This document shows, in pieces, positions 23,951 through 26,420 of a DNA stretch of 26,420 nt (positions are counted from its first letter, which is position 1; each line of letters opens with the position of its first letter). Below the pieces are notes generated by a model that made no database searches, was not told the DNA's origin, and saw only the letters and a program-made list of their open reading frames with translations. The position numbers and the translations under genes are program-made. This stretch comes from an uncultured Parabacteroides sp. (GTDB lineage: Bacteria > Bacteroidota > Bacteroidia > Bacteroidales > Tannerellaceae): NCBI GenBank assembly GCA_900770835.1, contig CAAGLQ010000007.1:1-26420 (forward strand). The letters run 5' to 3'.

Positions 23951-25501
23951 ATGAAACCATTATTCGTAGCATTGGGATTAATCCTCGCCTGCTGCAACGC
24001 ATCCGCACAGCAAACTTTCCCCACCTCACAGCAAGAGGACAAGCAGCAGATCATGAGTGAGGCATACTGGAAGATCTGGAATCCAAAGGTGCAGAAACAG
24101 ATCGACCAGGACATCGAGAAATATCGTAAGGCAAACGGAGTGATTTACCTCGAAGAGGCCGCACCGGGAACCACCGTGCAGATCAAGCAGGTGAGCCACG
24201 ATTTCGTGTTCGGAGCCAGCATGTTCAACTTCAACCAACTCGGATCGCCTGCCGCCAACCAACGCTACAAGGAACTGTTCGGTACCCTCTTCAACCGCGC
24301 CACAGTGCCTTTCTATTGGGAACCATTCGAGATGCAACCCGGTCGCCCCCGTTTCCGGGAGGAGTATTGGGACACTGAGGCCTATTGGAACCATCAAGAG
24401 GACCCGAAGCACCAGCCGCATTGGCGCCGCCCGGCTCCCGATCCGATGATTGACTATTGCGAGAGTCACGGCGTGCCGGTGCATGGCCATCCGTTGACGT
24501 GGGGCAGTCGCCGATGGCACCACCCCAACTGGATTGTCGATCAGCTATTGACTGACGAGGAGCGGGAGACTTTGAAACTGTATGTGGCAGAATATGCGGA
24601 TGAGAAGAACTTCATGAATGAGGACAAAATGACACCCGCCTTTGAGCAGGCCACCCTGGCGGAATTGGAGGGAAAGCTGCCAGATCTGGGGCCAAAGCTA
24701 CAGCAACTGATCAATAAGCGCATGACAGAGATCATCAAATACTATGGCGATCGCATCAGTAGCTGGGACGTAGTGAACGAGAGCGCACAAGATTACGCTA
24801 AGGGTGCGATGGTTCCGGGTTCTAAGCTTTGCAAGAGTAACTACGGCTTCATGCCCGGCGATTTCACCTATGAGGCGTTTCAAGTGGCTGCCAAACTGAT
24901 CTCAGACAACGCTTTGATGAACATCAACGACTATTGGGGCGGGCCGGAATATGCCGAGCAGGTCAAAGACCTCTTGAAACGGGGGTGCCGTATTGATGTT
25001 GTCGGCTCACAGATGCACCTCTTCAATCCGCAGCAGTGTTTGGACATCGCAGCCGGCAAGGAGATTCAGACACCTGAGCAAGTTTGGAAACTGATGAATA
25101 ACCTCTCCGAGACCGGCCTACCGATCCACTTGAGCGAGATCACCATTACCTCGCCCGGCAACGACACGAAGGGACAACAGATTCAGGCGGTGATCGCCCA
25201 AAACCTCTATCGACTCTGGTTCAGCTGTAAAAACATGATGGGTATCACCTGGTGGAACATTGTGGATGACTGCGGCGCGCCGGGCGAACCCTCCGTATCA
25301 GGACTCTTCCACCGAGACATGAGTCCGAAGCTCTCCTTCTATGCCTTGGATAACCTGATCAACCATGCGTGGAAAACCGAAACGAACGTCAAGGCAGGGA
25401 AAAATGGGGTAGTGAAGTTCCGTGGTTTCCGAGGCAACTACGAAGTGACCTATACGGACAAGAAGGGAATGGAGCGAACGGTGACCTATCACTTGAAATA
25501 A
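23951..25501 (+). CDS. Secreted GH10 glycoside hydrolase (endo-1,4-beta-xylanase-like)
   Basis: 516 residues with a signal sequence (MKPLFVALGLILACCNASAQ). Cleavage after ASA is likely; the Cys pair makes a lipoprotein possible. The GH10 barrel is recognised by DFVFGAS (84-90), acid/base Glu277 in WDVVNES, GSQMHLF (His356) and the nucleophile Glu396 in LSEITI. Two stretches exceed the usual barrel: about 135-165 (rich in Trp, His and Arg) and about 215-260. Relative to Cellulomonas Cex, the -2/-1 subsite residues Asn44, Lys47, His85 and Gln87 are replaced by Phe121, Glu124, Gly185 and Arg187. Substrate preference may therefore differ from plain xylan. No carbohydrate-binding module and no SusC/SusD genes lie nearby. 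It is a single-gene unit, closed by the terminator at 25595. Confidence 0.92.
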   Translation: MKPLFVALGLILACCNASAQQTFPTSQQEDKQQIMSEAYWKIWNPKVQKQIDQDIEKYRKANGVIYLEEAAPGTTVQIKQVSHDFVFGASMFNFNQLGSPAANQRYKELFGTLFNRATVPFYWEPFEMQPGRPRFREEYWDTEAYWNHQEDPKHQPHWRRPAPDPMIDYCESHGVPVHGHPLTWGSRRWHHPNWIVDQLLTDEERETLKLYVAEYADEKNFMNEDKMTPAFEQATLAELEGKLPDLGPKLQQLINKRMTEIIKYYGDRISSWDVVNESAQDYAKGAMVPGSKLCKSNYGFMPGDFTYEAFQVAAKLISDNALMNINDYWGGPEYAEQVKDLLKRGCRIDVVGSQMHLFNPQQCLDIAAGKEIQTPEQVWKLMNNLSETGLPIHLSEITITSPGNDTKGQQIQAVIAQNLYRLWFSCKNMMGITWWNIVDDCGAPGEPSVSGLFHRDMSPKLSFYALDNLINHAWKTETNVKAGKNGVVKFRGFRGNYEVTYTDKKGMERTVTYHLK

Positions 25502-25561
25502 CACATATAAACAGCCAGGTTTTCTTCATAGCCTCTGAAGCCGATTAAGCACAACATCAAG

Positions 25562-25580
25562 ATCGAGTAAACCACTCGAT
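25562..25580. repeat. Small perfect hairpin downstream of the GH10 gene
   Basis: ATCGAGT (25562-25568) and ACTCGAT (25574-25580) around a 5-base loop. No T-run follows. It precedes the main terminator by 14 bases and may be an accessory RNA structure. Confidence 0.45.
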
Positions 25581-25594
25581 ACACGATCCGATAA

Positions 25595-25634
25595 AAAAAG
25601 GACGCTTCCACCATCTATCCGGAGCGTCCTTTTT
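25595..25634. terminator. Bidirectional terminator between the GH10 and HU-like genes
   Basis: AAAAAGGACGCT (25595-25606) and AGCGTCCTTTTT (25623-25634) form a 12-bp stem. It ends in T5 on the plus strand and T7 on the minus strand, so it can stop transcripts from both convergent genes. Confidence 0.9.
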
Positions 25635-25638
25635 ATTG

Positions 25639-25661
25639 CTGTTTAAATGCAGTTTAAACAG
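25639..25661. repeat. Palindrome spanning the stop codon of the HU-like gene
   Basis: Perfect 9-bp arms CTGTTTAAA (25639-25647) and TTTAAACAG (25653-25661) around TGCAG. The TAA stop of the HU-like gene (25654-25656) lies in the right arm. Confidence 0.6.
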
Positions 25662-26286
25662 TCCGCCGACGCACATACACCTTGTGCGATCCAAATCCTC
25701 TGAAATCAATGCCGCTCTGCGGATCTTCCCGAAAAGCCTTCAGCTCACGCACGGCCGTCGTCCGGCTCAGGCCGGTCAGCCGTACATAATCGTCCACGCA
25801 CATTTGCGCATGGGCATCCAGAAATTGCAGTGCCAAGGCCAGTCGCTCCTCCCGTGTGTAGGGCGATTTATGTAAGCGGCAGCTCTTGCCTCGATGCAAC
25901 GTGCAGTAAAGATCCGTCTGGCGCACCAAAGCGGGATCCACCCGGAAGTTCACGCCATTCACCTCGATGCTTTGCGCATTGCGCTTAGCTTCATCCCCCT
26001 CCAAAGTATCCATCTCCTTAAACCGAGAGACGCCTAAAGCAGCCTTGAACGTGCCCAAGCCCTCGATTGTCACGGAGTTACCGTCAGCCATAAGCCAAGC
26101 CAACTTTTTACTCACCTGCGTGATGACATGCTTCACCGTACCCGGGTTCAAGCCCGAGCCCGGTTGCGCCACATCCTCGATAAAGTCCTCCATCGTCACG
26201 TTCCGGTTGATCTTCATCCGGTAGTAGCAGGCCGGTTCCCCCTTGCCCGTCAAGTCGGGCATCTCTTGCTTAATGTATTCTGCCAT
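25654..26286 (-). CDS. HU-like DNA-binding protein with C-terminal helix-turn-helix region
   Basis: 210 residues from the chosen start. The first 125 residues are the Bacteroidetes HU-like (HIG-type) DNA-binding domain: CYYRMKINRNVTMEDFIEDVA, then LNPGTVKHVITQVSKKLAWLMADGNSVTIEGLGTFKAAL (about 46-84), with the typical VxIEGLGTF strand. The C-terminal part (about 143-208) looks like a winged helix-turn-helix: RLALALQFLDAHAQMCVDDYVRLTGLSRTTAVRELKAF followed by a strand pair SGIDFRGFGSHKVYVRR. The ATG at 26286 (MAEYIKQEMPDL) is preferred to 26361, whose 25 extra residues are unlike the family and overlap the upstream repeats. It probably acts as a nucleoid-associated protein or site-specific regulator. 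A TAACTTTA box lies at 26320-26327 on the minus strand. Confidence 0.87.
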   Translation of the reverse strand: MAEYIKQEMPDLTGKGEPACYYRMKINRNVTMEDFIEDVAQPGSGLNPGTVKHVITQVSKKLAWLMADGNSVTIEGLGTFKAALGVSRFKEMDTLEGDEAKRNAQSIEVNGVNFRVDPALVRQTDLYCTLHRGKSCRLHKSPYTREERLALALQFLDAHAQMCVDDYVRLTGLSRTTAVRELKAFREDPQSGIDFRGFGSHKVYVRRRTV

Positions 26287-26319
26287 AATGCCGATATTTA
26301 TTGATTTCCATGTGGGTAT

Positions 26320-26400
26320 AAAGTTAGTGAATCCCCTACATAAACTTGCTAATGGTTCCACTAAAACTTACTAATGTGCCCTATAAAACTCTAATTCATG
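26320..26400. repeat. Iteron-like imperfect repeats at 22-bp spacing
   Basis: The units begin at 26320, 26342, 26364 and 26386, exactly 22 bases apart. The two middle ones read AAACTTGCTAATG (26342-26354) and AAACTTACTAATG (26364-26376). The outer ones are degenerate (AAAGTTAGTGAAT; AAACTCTAAT). The first three units end in a C-rich stretch, clearest as CCCTACA and CCCTATA. They lie just upstream of the HU-like gene and may be its operator. Confidence 0.6.
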
Positions 26401-26402
26401 CC

Positions 26403-26420
26403 TTGGATTATATAATCCAA
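26403..26420. repeat. 18-bp perfect palindrome at the window edge
   Basis: TTGGATTATATAATCCAA is fully self-complementary and runs to the last base. It may continue beyond the window. It follows the repeat array directly. Confidence 0.55.

Noticed and set aside
23689..24114. 141-residue minus-strand open frame
   Set aside because: It runs across the tRNA, its terminator and the start of the GH10 gene, and so is a chance frame.
26140..26165. tRNA T-arm-like motif (GGGTTCAAGCCC) on the plus strand
   Set aside because: It lies inside the HU-like coding region; no acceptor, D or anticodon arms fit around it.
23678..26420. Genomic island integrated at tRNA-Lys
   Set aside because: There is no integrase, no duplicated tRNA 3' end in the window, and the tRNA has its own terminator right after it.

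Overview
The window looks like chromosomal DNA of a gut-type member of the order Bacteroidales, with Parabacteroides or a close relative as my best guess. The signs are -7 promoter elements of the TAnnTTTG type before many genes, few Shine-Dalgarno sites, lipoproteins with short lipoboxes, a NagB-like/PIG-L fusion enzyme, a GtrA/GtrB pair, an HU-like protein of the Bacteroidetes type and a GH10 xylanase. The genus is inferred from gene content and was not computed. Base composition and codon use look even throughout. I see no insertion sequence, integrase, phage gene or CRISPR array.

Layout: 39-470 (-) is a small unknown lipoprotein. 759-2672 (+) is a purine-salvage pair, xanthine phosphoribosyltransferase and an NCS2 xanthine/uracil permease. 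It converges on a BASS-type transporter (2700-3653, -). 3775-8139 (-) is an amino-sugar operon: two tandem NagA-type deacetylases, then a 662-residue protein whose N-terminal NagB-like half has lost its catalytic residues and whose C-terminal half is a PIG-L deacetylase. 8266-10035 (-) is an ArnT-like membrane glycosyltransferase. 10119-11681 (-) is an ATPase fused to a TOPRIM/DUF4435 domain, similar in architecture to the PARIS anti-phage system. Divergent from it, 11770-14356 (+) carries an unknown protein, a GtrA flippase-like protein, a GtrB-like polyprenyl-phosphate glycosyltransferase and a small lipoprotein, with three of the four genes overlapping a neighbour.

14368-15102 (-) is a YczE-like membrane protein, divergent from the mutagenic repair pair umuD-umuC (15181-16909, +). 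16961-22486 (-) is a complete tripartite RND efflux operon (adaptor, pump, TolC-type channel) with a divergent AraC-type regulator at 22684-23586 (+). A tRNA-Lys(UUU) with its own promoter and a strong terminator follows, then a secreted GH10 glycoside hydrolase (23951-25501, +). It converges on an HU-like protein with a C-terminal helix-turn-helix region (25654-26286, -). That gene's upstream region holds 22-bp-spaced iteron-like repeats and, at the very window edge, an 18-bp perfect palindrome.

The best leads for new biology are the catalytically dead NagB domain fused to a PIG-L deacetylase beside two NagA paralogues, the fused AAA-TOPRIM protein, and the repeat array upstream of the HU-HTH gene.
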